Of a stretch of DNA of 64,000 nt, positions 25,291 through 34,554 are shown piece after piece (the stretch's first letter is position 1; the number at the start of each line of letters is the position of its first letter). The position numbers were made by a program, and so were the translations under genes. Below the pieces are notes generated by a model. It made no database searches. It was not told where the DNA came from and saw nothing but the letters and a program-made list of their open reading frames with translations. This DNA comes from an uncultured Pelagibacteraceae bacterium (GTDB taxonomy: Bacteria > Pseudomonadota > Alphaproteobacteria > Pelagibacterales > Pelagibacteraceae), in the NCBI GenBank assembly GCA_902616245.1, contig CACMSB010000004.1, positions 57,205 to 121,204 on the forward strand, given 5' to 3'.

Positions 25291-25833
25291 ATGAAAAAAT
25301 TAATAATAAGTTTAACAATAATAATGTTTTTTTTTAAAAATTCAGCAATGAGCAATAATCAGGAAAGTATTTATGATCTAGAAATAGAGAGTATTAATGG
25401 AGAAATCATCAAATTAAAAGATTATCGAGATAAAGTTATACTTTTAGTTAACACCGCCAGCTATTGTGGTTTCACAAAACAATATGAGGATCTCCAAGAA
25501 TTATGGGATAAATATAAATCTAAGGGTCTTATTGTACTTGGAGTGCCCTCAGACTCTTTTAATCAAGAAAAAAAAACCAATAGTGAAGTAAAAGAATTTT
25601 GTGAAGTTAATTTTGAAATAAATTTTCCATTAACAACTATTACAGAGGTAAAAGGAACGAATGCTCATGAGATTTTTAAGTGGGCAGAAAATAATTTTGG
25701 TAAATCTGCAATTCCAAAGTGGAATTTTCATAAAATATTAATCAATAAACTGGGAAATGTAGAAGAAACTTATGCCTCTTTTACAAAACCCACATCAAAT
25801 AAAATTATAAATAAAATTGAAGAAATACTATAG
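25291..25833 (+). CDS. Secreted glutathione-peroxidase-family thiol peroxidase
   Basis: 180 residues with a signal peptide (MKKLIISLTIIMFFFKNSAMS). The peroxidatic Cys59 sits in NTASYCGFTKQY; Gln92 in SFNQE, and Trp144-Asn145 in PKWNF complete the catalytic tetrad. The Gln loop is one residue shorter than in animal GPx. Probably reduces lipid or hydrogen peroxides in the periplasm with thioredoxin-like donors. Seven bases after nhaA and convergent with the MBL gene, whose stop it overlaps. Confidence 0.9.
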   Translation: MKKLIISLTIIMFFFKNSAMSNNQESIYDLEIESINGEIIKLKDYRDKVILLVNTASYCGFTKQYEDLQELWDKYKSKGLIVLGVPSDSFNQEKKTNSEVKEFCEVNFEINFPLTTITEVKGTNAHEIFKWAENNFGKSAIPKWNFHKILINKLGNVEETYASFTKPTSNKIINKIEEIL

Positions 25834-26604
25834 TTCAACAGTTAAACCATCATGTGCTGGTATGACATTTTTTGGTACAACTTTCTTTAACTGGTTATAA
25901 TCTAAGACTGGTGATAGATTTGAAAGAATAGCATTTTTTGGTTTAAATTTTTTGATGAAGTATAAAGATTTTTCTAAATTGAAGTGTGATGGATGAAAAT
26001 TGTACCAAAGACAATCAATTATCAAATACTTAAGATTTTTAAAATAAAAATAATCTTTTTTGTAAATATCACTTACATCAGTAATGTATGCAAGTTTTTT
26101 GTCAATTATAAAACAATTAGATTTGACTGAACCATGCTGAACAACAATCGATTTAAATTTTAAATTTTTATTTTTATGTTTAATAAACGAATTTTTTTTT
26201 AATTTATTTAATTTTAAAGTTGCAGGGTATTCTCTAGAGAAACTTTTAAAACAATATGAAAAACTTTGTTTTAAAAGATTAGATGTTTCATTATCAGCAT
26301 AAACATTAACTTGTTTTCTACTATTAATAAAAAAAGATCTCAAATCATTTATTCCGTGGGTTTGATCAGCATGCATATGTGAGTAGAATACTTTATCAAT
26401 TTTCTTAATTTTATGACGCAGTAACTGTTGTCTTAAGTCAGGAGATGTATCAATTAAAATATTTTCATCAGTTGTTTTAATAAGTGCAGAACATCTTGTT
26501 CTATAGTTTTTCTTATTTTTGGGATCACAATTTCCAAAAAATCCATCAGGTCTTGGTACACCCATTGAACTTCCGCAACCTAATATTATAAATTTAATAC
26601 CCAT
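25828..26604 (-). CDS. MBL-fold metallohydrolase, PhnP-like
   Basis: 258 residues. GCGSSMGVPRPDGFFGNC (9-26) and SHMHADQTHGINDLR (75-89) resemble the PhnP/phosphodiesterase-like MBL group found next to tatD in alphaproteobacteria. The metal motif HxHxDH reads His76-x-His78-x-Asp80-Gln81, so one ligand of the second metal is replaced. His157-region HGSVKSNC, and TDVSDIY and HDG at the end keep other conserved sites. Overlaps tatD by one base. Probably co-transcribed with metG and tatD. Confidence 0.85.
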   Translation of the reverse strand: MGIKFIILGCGSSMGVPRPDGFFGNCDPKNKKNYRTRCSALIKTTDENILIDTSPDLRQQLLRHKIKKIDKVFYSHMHADQTHGINDLRSFFINSRKQVNVYADNETSNLLKQSFSYCFKSFSREYPATLKLNKLKKNSFIKHKNKNLKFKSIVVQHGSVKSNCFIIDKKLAYITDVSDIYKKDYFYFKNLKYLIIDCLWYNFHPSHFNLEKSLYFIKKFKPKNAILSNLSPVLDYNQLKKVVPKNVIPAHDGLTVEL

Positions 26605-27365
26605 TATTGAAAAAATAATCTTTCAAAATTGTCATTTGTAATAGTTTCTAATTCATCAAAGTTTTTTGATTTTAATTCTGAAAGTTTTTCCAATGTATAT
26701 TTAATAAAAGAAGGTTCATTTTTTTTACCTCTCATTGGTATAGGTGCTAAGAAAGGACTGTCTGTTTCAATTAAAATTTTATCATTTTCAATCATTTTAA
26801 AAGTTTCTTGAAGATCATTACTATTTTTAAAAGTTATTATACCACTAGCAGAAAAATACGCATTTAAAGTCATCATTTTTTTAGCAAACTCTTTTGAACC
26901 TGTAAAACAGTGCATGAGTATTTTAATATCGCTATTTTTATATTTATTTAAAACATCAAATGTTTCTCTTTCGGCACTTCTAGAATGAACTATCAGAGGA
27001 TATTTAAGTTCAATAGAGGCTTCTATATGTGTCTCAAAACTTTTAATTTGATCATCTTTATGACTATTTTCATAATAGAAATCTAATCCTGTCTCTCCTA
27101 CCCCGATTATTTTTTCAAATTTATTAGCATTTTCAACAATGAATTTTTTATCCATATTATCATTGCTAGACTCATGAGGATGAATCCCAATACTCCCATA
27201 GATCATCTCATCAAGATTTATAATCTCTTTAATATTTTCAAAGCTTTTTGAATTGGTTGAAATAGTTAAAATTTTCTTTAATCCATTTTCTTTGGAACGT
27301 TTGATAACATCACTAATGTTTGAATAAAGAGGTTCGTGATCAAGATGACAATGAGAGTCTATCAT
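26604..27365 (-). CDS. tatD: TatD-family metal-dependent hydrolase/DNase
   Basis: 253 residues, TIM-barrel amidohydrolase. MIDSHCHLDHEPL carries the first metal histidines; GSIGIHPHES near 78-87, GVGETGLDFYY near 112-122 with the bridging Glu, IVHSRSA near 139, LMHCFTG near 169 and TDSPFLAP near 215 are the family's metal and substrate sites. TatD proteins are 3'-5' DNases linked to DNA repair. Overlaps metG by 4 bases. Confidence 0.93.
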   Translation of the reverse strand: MIDSHCHLDHEPLYSNISDVIKRSKENGLKKILTISTNSKSFENIKEIINLDEMIYGSIGIHPHESSNDNMDKKFIVENANKFEKIIGVGETGLDFYYENSHKDDQIKSFETHIEASIELKYPLIVHSRSAERETFDVLNKYKNSDIKILMHCFTGSKEFAKKMMTLNAYFSASGIITFKNSNDLQETFKMIENDKILIETDSPFLAPIPMRGKKNEPSFIKYTLEKLSELKSKNFDELETITNDNFERLFFQ

Positions 27366-28888
27366 TTTTCAATTTTTTTAAACAAAATATCTAATTTATT
27401 AATTTTTAAATCTTTCTTTAAAATTTCATTATTATCAATTGATGTAAAATCAATAGAATTTTCTGTTTCGTTAAAAACATTTAGCACTTTTACTGATGTT
27501 TCTGGCATTACTGGATAAAGCAAAATAGTAATTTTTCTAATTAATTCTAATGCAGTATAAACAATCGTATTCAACCTTAATCTATCATCTTTCTTCTTCC
27601 AAGGTTCCTGATCATTAAAATATTTATTTGCGGCAAACAATCTATCTACAATAAAATTCATATACTGGTTTATGTCTTGATTATTTATAAATGATCTTAT
27701 TTTATCTAGATTATTTATTGGTTTTAAAATTTCTAAATCTTCATCATTAAATTTATGATCAGGTATTAAAGAAGAACAATTTTTTTCTGCAAAAGAAAGT
27801 ACTCTTTGACAGAGATTTCCAAAATTATTTGCCAAATCGCTATTAATACAATTTTCTAATTTTTCCTCAGAAATATTTCCATCATTACCAAAAGAGACTT
27901 CTTTTAGTAGATAATATCTTAATGGATCTAGACCATAAGCATTTATGATTTCTAATGGATCTAAAATATTTCCTTTTGATTTTGACATTTTTTCATCACC
28001 AGAAAGTATCCATCCATGTCCATAAACCTTTTTGGGAGGTTCTATTTTTGCAGCTAACAAGAATGCTGGCCAATAAATAGCATGAAACCTTAATATGTCT
28101 TTACCAATAATATGTAAATCTGCAGGCCAAAAATTTTTATATAATTCATTATTTTCATCTGGATATTTTAAAGAACTTAAATAATTTGTTAATGCATCTA
28201 ACCATACATAAACTACATGATTTTCATCACTCGGTACTTTTACACCCCAAGAAAATGTTTTTCTACTGACAGATAAATCTTTTAAGCCACTTTTGACAAA
28301 GCTTATTACCTCATTTCTTCTACTTTCAGGTAAAATAAAATTTTTATTTTTTTCATAAAATTCTAATAACGGTTTTTCCCATTCTGAAAGTTTAAAAAAA
28401 AAAGATTCTTCTTCAACCCACTCAACAGTAGATCCTGAAGATTTAGAAATTTTTAAACCGTCTTTTTCCTCAACTTCATCTTCATTATAAAAAGCCTCAT
28501 CTGATACAGAATACCAACCTGAATATTTAGACAAAAAAATTTGGTTATTTTTTTCAAGTATATTCCATAAATTTTGTACAGATATTTTATGTCTTTCCTC
28601 TGTAGTTCTTATAAAATCAGTATTTGATAAGTTTAATGTTTTAGTTAAATCCTCGAATGTTTTACTTATTTCATCACAAAAAGATTTTGGATCCTTATTT
28701 AACTTTTCAGCGGATCTTTGTATTTTTAAACCATGCTCGTCTGTTCCTGTTAAAAAATAGACATTAAAACCATCAATTTTTTTGAAACGTGCAAAAAAAT
28801 CAGCAATTATACTTGAATATGCATGTCCCATATGAGGTTTAGCAGAAGGATAGTAAATTGGTGTTGTTATATAATAATTTTTATTCAC
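27362..28888 (-). CDS. metG: Methionyl-tRNA synthetase
   Basis: 508 residues, class Ia. The HIGH motif is HMGH (19-22) in PSAKPHMGHAYSSI; KMSKSKGN near 303 is the second signature. YVWLDALTNYLSS and IIGKDILRFHAIYWPAFL mark the methionine site. It is the short form with no C-terminal tRNA-binding domain, as in most alphaproteobacteria, and the connective peptide lacks zinc cysteines. Overlaps both neighbours (holB upstream by 8 bases, tatD downstream by 4). Confidence 0.96.
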   Translation of the reverse strand: MNKNYYITTPIYYPSAKPHMGHAYSSIIADFFARFKKIDGFNVYFLTGTDEHGLKIQRSAEKLNKDPKSFCDEISKTFEDLTKTLNLSNTDFIRTTEERHKISVQNLWNILEKNNQIFLSKYSGWYSVSDEAFYNEDEVEEKDGLKISKSSGSTVEWVEEESFFFKLSEWEKPLLEFYEKNKNFILPESRRNEVISFVKSGLKDLSVSRKTFSWGVKVPSDENHVVYVWLDALTNYLSSLKYPDENNELYKNFWPADLHIIGKDILRFHAIYWPAFLLAAKIEPPKKVYGHGWILSGDEKMSKSKGNILDPLEIINAYGLDPLRYYLLKEVSFGNDGNISEEKLENCINSDLANNFGNLCQRVLSFAEKNCSSLIPDHKFNDEDLEILKPINNLDKIRSFINNQDINQYMNFIVDRLFAANKYFNDQEPWKKKDDRLRLNTIVYTALELIRKITILLYPVMPETSVKVLNVFNETENSIDFTSIDNNEILKKDLKINKLDILFKKIEK

Positions 28889-29750
28889 TTAATAATTTAT
28901 CCTTAAATTCTAAAAAAAAAGTTTCATAATCAAGATTAAATTTTTTTACATTAGATAATTTTGAATAATAATATTCCTTAACTTTAAATGAAAATTTTTT
29001 TGTTATGTTTATATGTTTATAAAAAAATAATTCAATAATCATATTTAAATTATCTTTTATAAAATCTTGTTTAATATAGTGCTTATTATTAATTAAATTA
29101 ACTAATAAATCATCAACAGTGGTTTCGGATACTGATAATTCAAATTCATTCATATAGTTTATTAAGGATATTAAAAAAAAAGGTGTTGAGTAATAATTTA
29201 TCAAATTTGAATTTATTTGTTCATAAATATTTTCATTAAAGTAATTATTGACAATCAATCTGGTATTTTCATTAGATAGACTCAATTTAAATTCTATACA
29301 TCGGGATTTTATTGTATCTATTAAAAACCTCTCTGAATTAAAAATTAAAATAAAAAAAACATTTTCATTTGGTTCTTCTAAATTTTTTAATAAAGCATTT
29401 GATGAATTGATATTTAAAAATTCAACATCGTCGAGGATTATAAATCTTGATTTATTATTAAAGGAAGATTGATTTGTAAACTTTATGATTTCTCTAATTT
29501 GATCAATTTCTATATTTTTTTTATCATTATTTTTTTTTATATTTAAAACATTAGGATGGGATTTGTTTTTTATTAGCTCATTATCGTTATTAGAATTAAA
29601 AATTTTATATAAAAATTTTTCTGTAAGTAATGATTTTCCGATACCTTTTTTACCGGATAATAAAATTTTATTTGGAAGTTCATTATTTTCGTAAAGTGTT
29701 ACAAATTTTTCTAAATATGTTTCGTGTCCTATTAATTTAAATTCAGACAT
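28881..29750 (-). CDS. holB: DNA polymerase III subunit delta'
   Basis: 289 residues. An AAA+ clamp-loader domain with P-loop SGKKGIGKSLLTEKF (~32-46), DDVEFLNINSSNALLKNLEEPNENVFFILI (Walker B region and sensor, ~107-136), and TIKSRCIEF near 147. The C-terminal part is much diverged. delta' is a fixed part of the clamp loader. It lies between tmk and metG, the order tmk-holB-metG-tatD being conserved in alphaproteobacteria. Confidence 0.88.
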   Translation of the reverse strand: MSEFKLIGHETYLEKFVTLYENNELPNKILLSGKKGIGKSLLTEKFLYKIFNSNNDNELIKNKSHPNVLNIKKNNDKKNIEIDQIREIIKFTNQSSFNNKSRFIILDDVEFLNINSSNALLKNLEEPNENVFFILIFNSERFLIDTIKSRCIEFKLSLSNENTRLIVNNYFNENIYEQINSNLINYYSTPFFLISLINYMNEFELSVSETTVDDLLVNLINNKHYIKQDFIKDNLNMIIELFFYKHINITKKFSFKVKEYYYSKLSNVKKFNLDYETFFLEFKDKLLSE

Positions 29751-30365
29751 TTATATCAATTTCTCAAGTTTATTTATTATGATTTTTTTTACTTCGTTAA
29801 TTGTATTAGTGTTTGAATTAATTTTAATATATTTGCTCTTATTGCTTGATATTTTTTCATACCCGTTCTGAACTTTGTTATAAAATTTTAGTTTAAATTT
29901 ATCATATCTATTTAAGTTAGATCTATTTCTAAGCCTTTTTTGTAAATTTGTTGAATTTACAGTACTTAAAAAAACTATATCAGGATTAAAATTTCCAATT
30001 ATAAACTTATTCAACATTTTGATTACTTTTAAGTCAATTTTCATTCCATAATGTTGATACGCAATAGTAGAATCTGTAAAACGATCAATTAATATTATTT
30101 TTTTTTTATAATTTTTTTTAATAATTTTCTCAAAATTTTCTGATCTTCCAGCATAAAATAGTAATAGATCGGTTTTATTATTTAAATTTAGTTTCTTATT
30201 TAAAATCAATTTTCTTATTTTTTCTGAAAAAATTGAACCACCAGGCTCTCTTAATTTTATAAAATTTTTTCTTCGCTTTTTTAAATAATTTGCAGCAATT
30301 TTAAAATTTGTAGTTTTTCCTGAGGCCTCAATGCCTTCAAATATAATAATTGGATATTTAGACAT
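29751..30365 (-). CDS. tmk: Thymidylate kinase
   Basis: Phosphorylates dTMP to dTDP. 204 residues: P-loop FEGIEASGKTTNFK (9-22), RE-PGG near 39 (LREPGGSIFSEKIR), DRFTDSTIAYQHYG near 94-107, with the DR(Y/F) motif, and LRNRSNLNRYDK, which is the basic LID region. Starts 8 bases inside dacC-like gene's end and abuts holB. Confidence 0.94.
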   Translation of the reverse strand: MSKYPIIIFEGIEASGKTTNFKIAANYLKKRRKNFIKLREPGGSIFSEKIRKLILNKKLNLNNKTDLLLFYAGRSENFEKIIKKNYKKKIILIDRFTDSTIAYQHYGMKIDLKVIKMLNKFIIGNFNPDIVFLSTVNSTNLQKRLRNRSNLNRYDKFKLKFYNKVQNGYEKISSNKSKYIKINSNTNTINEVKKIIINKLEKLI

Positions 30366-31512
30366 CGCCCCATATCAAAAAATTGATAGAAGTTATCAAT
30401 CTTGATATTGCATTTTGTTGTTTGATATTTTCTGTAGAAAATAAGTCATGGTTAGATATAACTTCATCTTTATATAATACTTTTATTTCTGCTAATTTTT
30501 CTCCCTTTTTAATAGGTGCTTGTATAGGACCGTCATAAACAATCTTCACTTTCATATATTTTTTTTTAGCTTTTGGAATGGTCTTATATATTATGTCTTT
30601 AGTATTAACTTTTACTTTTTTCTTATTTCCCTGCCAAACATCTAGTTCATAAAGATATTCGTTATCATTACTTATTTTTATCGTATCGAAATTTGTAATT
30701 CCCCATGTTAACAATTTTTGTGATTGCTTTGATCTAGAATTTTTAGTTTCAAAACCACTTGCAACAGCAATTAATCTTCTCTCTTTTCTTAATATGGAAG
30801 ATGCAAGTGAATATTTTTCTGAACCAAGGTAGCCTGTTTTAATTCCATCTACACCCATATTTTTATATAATAATGGATTTCTATTTCCTTGTGTAATTGG
30901 ATCCCCTCCAGTCCTACTCCAAGTAAATTCTTTAATTTTAAAATACTCATAATATTTAGGATGTTCTTTGATTAAATAATTCGACATAATTAAAATATCT
31001 CTAACGGTTGAATAATTGTTATCATCATTAATCCCTGACGAATTTGAAAAATTAGTATTTTCCATCCCAATTTCTTGAGCTTTCTCAGTCATTAGCAAAG
31101 CAAACTCGTCTTCCGTTCCTGCAATACCTTCAGCCAAAGCTACACAAGCATCATTACCTGAAGCAACAATTATACCTAATAATAAATCTTCTACCGAAAC
31201 TTCATCTCCAACCATTATAAACATTGATGAATAACCAGATGAGGATAATCTCCAAGCATTTTCAGAAACAATAAATTTTTCATCTAGTGTGATTTCACCA
31301 CTTTTCAATAAATCAAAAGCAACGATTGAAGTCATTATTTTTGTCATAGAAGCAGGAAATATTCTTTCATCAGGATTTTTTTCATATAAAATTTCACCAG
31401 ATAAATAATCTTGTAAAATTGCAGTTCGTGCATTTATGTTAAATTTTGCATAAGAAATATTAGTTATAACTAAAAATGAAAGGACAAAACTTAATAGTAC
31501 TTTTATTTTCAT
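30358..31512 (-). CDS. D-alanyl-D-alanine carboxypeptidase (PBP5/6 family)
   Basis: 384 residues with a signal peptide (MKIKVLLSFVLSFLVITNISYA). Catalytic motifs: Ser55-x-x-Lys58 in ASMTKIM, SGIND (SxN) near 155, and KTGYLG near 221. A C-terminal beta-rich domain and probable amphipathic anchor follow. Trims pentapeptide stems in the periplasm. Downstream of the RlpA-like and MltB-like genes on the same strand, a small peptidoglycan cluster. Confidence 0.93.
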   Translation of the reverse strand: MKIKVLLSFVLSFLVITNISYAKFNINARTAILQDYLSGEILYEKNPDERIFPASMTKIMTSIVAFDLLKSGEITLDEKFIVSENAWRLSSSGYSSMFIMVGDEVSVEDLLLGIIVASGNDACVALAEGIAGTEDEFALLMTEKAQEIGMENTNFSNSSGINDDNNYSTVRDILIMSNYLIKEHPKYYEYFKIKEFTWSRTGGDPITQGNRNPLLYKNMGVDGIKTGYLGSEKYSLASSILRKERRLIAVASGFETKNSRSKQSQKLLTWGITNFDTIKISNDNEYLYELDVWQGNKKKVKVNTKDIIYKTIPKAKKKYMKVKIVYDGPIQAPIKKGEKLAEIKVLYKDEVISNHDLFSTENIKQQNAISRLITSINFLIWGDV

Positions 31513-32267
31513 AATTTTATTAATTCAATATTTTCAAAATTTATATCAGCAATCTCATTATATACATTTTTAATTGATCCTAAATTATAAAAAGGACCCT
31601 TGTAAACCCTATATAAATTTTTAGACATTTTTTTGATATTTATGTCTTTTAAATTGTATTCATCCTCAAGTCTTTTTTTCAATGTAATTGCAGATTCTTC
31701 AAAAAATAAATCGGCAAATTTAATTATAAATTCAAATTTTGTATTTTTCACCTTCTCAACTTTTGAATTATTATCTTTTTCAATTGATATATTTTGGATC
31801 GAAATGCTGTCTACTGGAGCTTTATTTGCTACTTTTTTTTCCTCATCAAACGTTTTAGCTTTATTTGCAACAAAAGTATTACTAGAATTTATTGTTTCTA
31901 CACGTACATAGGGTTGATCAGGATCTATATCAAGTTCAGTTGCAATTCTTTCAGAAATTACTGAATTATAAAATATTGGATATTTTGAACTTTTTCCTAC
32001 TTTAGCAATCAAGTATTTTTCATTTAACAAATTTGTTATTTTTATATCTGTATCTTTTTTTAGTTTATTATTGAAAATAACTAATGATCTTTGATCAATT
32101 TTTTTTGAAACTATTCGTTTTTTGAAAATATCATTATTAAATATTAGAGCAAAACCATCATTTGAATAATTTTTGAAATCTTTATTGGTGATTACTTTTT
32201 TATTAGTAGTTTCACATGATGTTAAAATTATTGCTAAAAAAATTATTATCTTAAGTTTCATTTTCAA
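31509..32267 (-). CDS. RlpA-like lipoprotein with SPOR domain, degenerate catalytic core
   Basis: 252 residues: lipobox signal (IILTSC, Cys18), a double-psi beta-barrel-like middle (~35-123; ITNLLNEKYLIAKVGKSSKYPIFYNSVISERIATELDID resembles RlpA's TNLxNGRSV...NDRGPF...DLS) and a C-terminal SPOR-like domain (~175-250) that would bind denuded glycan strands at the septum. The catalytic His and Asp of RlpA lytic transglycosylases are not visible, so it may be structural only. Overlaps dac by 4 bases and the MltB gene by 17. Confidence 0.72.
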   Translation of the reverse strand: MKMKLKIIIFLAIILTSCETTNKKVITNKDFKNYSNDGFALIFNNDIFKKRIVSKKIDQRSLVIFNNKLKKDTDIKITNLLNEKYLIAKVGKSSKYPIFYNSVISERIATELDIDPDQPYVRVETINSSNTFVANKAKTFDEEKKVANKAPVDSISIQNISIEKDNNSKVEKVKNTKFEFIIKFADLFFEESAITLKKRLEDEYNLKDINIKKMSKNLYRVYKGPFYNLGSIKNVYNEIADINFENIELIKL

Positions 32268-33246
32268 AACTATTTTTTAATGTGCATACAGCCAAACTAA
32301 ATCTTAATGACCTGTTCCACTTTAAGATTAGCTTATAATTATTAAAAATAATATATGCTGGTTTAAGTTTATTTGCATTTTCTACTATTTCAGCATCAGG
32401 AGTAACAATTGCTGCTGTCAAATTGTCATATTTGTCCAAAAAAGACGAATTTTTTATATAATTTTTTAAATATTTTACTTTTCTTTCATGTTTAATTTTT
32501 TTTGCTGATGTATTTAAATATTTATCAGGAATATTTTCATTTAGATTAATTCTATAAAAACACGGAGTATTATCATTCCATCCAAGATTACTTAAATAGT
32601 TTGCTGCCGATGCAAAAGAGTCCTCAATATTTTTTAGATCAATTGATCCATCTTTATTATAGTCAATTGCATGATTTTTAATTGTGGATGGCATAAATTG
32701 AAAATTTCCAAATGCACCTGCCCAAGATCCAAATAATGTACTCGGATCTATAATTTTTGCATCTACTAATTTTAAAAGGGTGATTAATTCTTTAGTAAAA
32801 AATTCACTTCTTCTTTGATCGTAGCTTAATGTTGCAAGTGAAGAAACGATATCCATTTTACCTAAGTAGTTTCCAAAATTAGTTTCAATACCCATAAGTG
32901 CCAATAGCAAATTTTTATCTACTTTGTATTCTGAAGATACTTTATTAATAATATTGTTTTCTTTATTTAATATAATTTTTCCTAGTTTTACTTTTTTTGA
33001 AGAGGTTCTTTTTGAAATATATGTCTTTGTGTCTTCATAGAATTCAGGTTGGTATCTGTCATACTTTATTACATCGGGTAAGAACTTGGAGTTATCTATT
33101 AAATTATTAACTGTAGATTTACTAATACCTTCATTAATTGCTCTTTTTTTAAATTTAATTTTCCAATCATTGAAGTCATCAGCAATTAGAGTTGAAGAGC
33201 TAAAGATAATAAATAGCGATATAATTAATAATTTAATTTTTTTCAT
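32251..33246 (-). CDS. mltB: Lytic murein transglycosylase, MltB/SLT_2 family
   Basis: 331 residues with an N-terminal signal (IIFSSSTLIA). The fold core is clear: LLALMGIETNFGNYLGK (~115-131) contains the catalytic Glu, SLATLSYDQRRSEFF (~136-150) and AFGNFQFMPSTI (~178-189). It cleaves glycan strands of peptidoglycan with 1,6-anhydro ends. The YDKDGS-like DYNKDGSIDL follows the barrel. First gene of the mltB-rlpA-dac unit; its start overlaps rarD by 14 bases. Confidence 0.92.
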   Translation of the reverse strand: MKKIKLLIISLFIIFSSSTLIADDFNDWKIKFKKRAINEGISKSTVNNLIDNSKFLPDVIKYDRYQPEFYEDTKTYISKRTSSKKVKLGKIILNKENNIINKVSSEYKVDKNLLLALMGIETNFGNYLGKMDIVSSLATLSYDQRRSEFFTKELITLLKLVDAKIIDPSTLFGSWAGAFGNFQFMPSTIKNHAIDYNKDGSIDLKNIEDSFASAANYLSNLGWNDNTPCFYRINLNENIPDKYLNTSAKKIKHERKVKYLKNYIKNSSFLDKYDNLTAAIVTPDAEIVENANKLKPAYIIFNNYKLILKWNRSLRFSLAVCTLKNSFENET

Positions 33247-34129
33247 ACAAATCTTTTAGGTATATCGATACAGCAATCCATATCAAAATAAAGCTGATTA
33301 ATTTATGTATATCTAATTCCTCATTATATAAGAAATAACCCAACAAGAATTGCAAAGTTGGAGTTATATAAAAAACCATACCCGTTGGACCTAAACCACA
33401 TAATTCAACACCTCTAACATATAAATATAAAGGAATCACGGTCATAGGGCCTGCCAGCATGAATATGAACATTAATTTAACATTTGATATATCAAAATCA
33501 TTTAAATCATTTTGTACAATTAAATAAAAAGCAAATATTACCGCTGGAAAAATAAATAAACTTTCAACTAATAAACCAATATCTGTGTCTACATCAATTT
33601 TTTTTCTTACTAAATTATAAAAACTCCAACTCAAAGCTACTATTAATCCAACCCATGGTATTGATTGGAAACTAGAAATTACTAAATACAAAATTGATAT
33701 GGTTACGATTAAAAGTGAAATTTTAGTTTTGAAACTTAATTCCTCTTTTAAAAAAAAATAACCTAAAAAAACACTTATTATAGGCATTATAAAATATCCA
33801 AAACTAGCATCTATAACTTGATCATTCCCTATTGCATAAATCCAAACAGCCCAATTTGTAAAAATTAATAATCCAGATAAAAAAAGCATCATAATTTTTT
33901 TTTTATCTTTAAAAACCAAGCTAAATTTTTTCCACTTTGATAAAATGATTGTTGTTAAAATTAGCATAACAGTTGTCCACGCACTTCGATGTAGGACAAC
34001 TTCAATGTGGCCAGCAAAAGCAATATATTTAAAATATATAACTCCAATAAAACCCCACCAGAAAGAACCAAATGCCGTTAAAATTATACCTTTATTAAAT
34101 TGATTTTTGCTTAACATTATATTGATCAA
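33233..34129 (-). CDS. rarD: RarD-type EamA transporter
   Basis: 298 residues, ten membrane helices. FGSFWWGFIGVIYFK (~16-30) and the AGHIEVVLHRSAWT region (~34-47), VYAIGN-like WIYAIGNDQVIDASFGYFIMPI (~95-116), and GPMTVIPLYLYVRGVELCGLGPTGMVFYITPTLQFLLG are those of RarD (chloramphenicol-sensitivity protein family). Natural substrate not established. Confidence 0.88.
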   Translation of the reverse strand: MINIMLSKNQFNKGIILTAFGSFWWGFIGVIYFKYIAFAGHIEVVLHRSAWTTVMLILTTIILSKWKKFSLVFKDKKKIMMLFLSGLLIFTNWAVWIYAIGNDQVIDASFGYFIMPIISVFLGYFFLKEELSFKTKISLLIVTISILYLVISSFQSIPWVGLIVALSWSFYNLVRKKIDVDTDIGLLVESLFIFPAVIFAFYLIVQNDLNDFDISNVKLMFIFMLAGPMTVIPLYLYVRGVELCGLGPTGMVFYITPTLQFLLGYFLYNEELDIHKLISFILIWIAVSIYLKDLYEKN

Positions 34130-34177
34130 TTAAACTATTTTGTTTATGAAATATAGAATTTTAATTATTACAAATTA

Positions 34178-34267
34178 GGAGAGATGGCTGAGCGGTTGAA
34201 AGCACCGGTCTTGAAAACCGGCAAAGGGGCAACTCTTTCCTGGGTTCGAATCCCAGTCTCTCCGCCA
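34178..34267 (+). tRNA. tRNA-Ser (anticodon TGA)
   Basis: Acceptor GGAGAGA pairs with TCTCTCC, discriminator G, encoded CCA at 34265-34267. The anticodon arm CCGGT-CTTGAAA-ACCGG gives TGA. A long variable arm (AAAGGGGCAACTCTTT) marks a class II tRNA. 90 bases. The stop of sdhE on the other strand begins at the next base. Confidence 0.97.
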
Positions 34268-34528
34268 CTAATATTTATTTTTAAATTCTATAAGTTTTTC
34301 TAAGATGATTTTATCTTCAAAATCTTTTGAATTTTTACCTAAACTTAAGTTGACTAAAGTTTCGTCATCAAAATTAATTAACCTATCTAAGGAAACTAAT
34401 TCTTTATGATCGAGTTTATCAATAATCGAATTAACAAATTTAGAAACAAAGATATCCATTTCTTTAGTTCCACGATATTGAGCTCTGTATAAAATTTTAT
34501 TAATTAAATTTTGTTTATTTGAATCCAT
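34268..34528 (-). CDS. sdhE: Succinate dehydrogenase flavinylation factor SdhE
   Basis: 86 residues of the SdhE/SDHAF2/CptB family. KILYRAQYRGTKEMDIFVSKF holds the conserved RGxxE motif that binds SdhA and helps attach FAD. The neighbourhood (sdhE diverging from recG) is typical for alphaproteobacteria. Its stop touches the 3' end of tRNA-Ser. Confidence 0.93.
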   Translation of the reverse strand: MDSNKQNLINKILYRAQYRGTKEMDIFVSKFVNSIIDKLDHKELVSLDRLINFDDETLVNLSLGKNSKDFEDKIILEKLIEFKNKY

Positions 34529-34554
34529 TAATTAAATCTTTATATATATAAATC

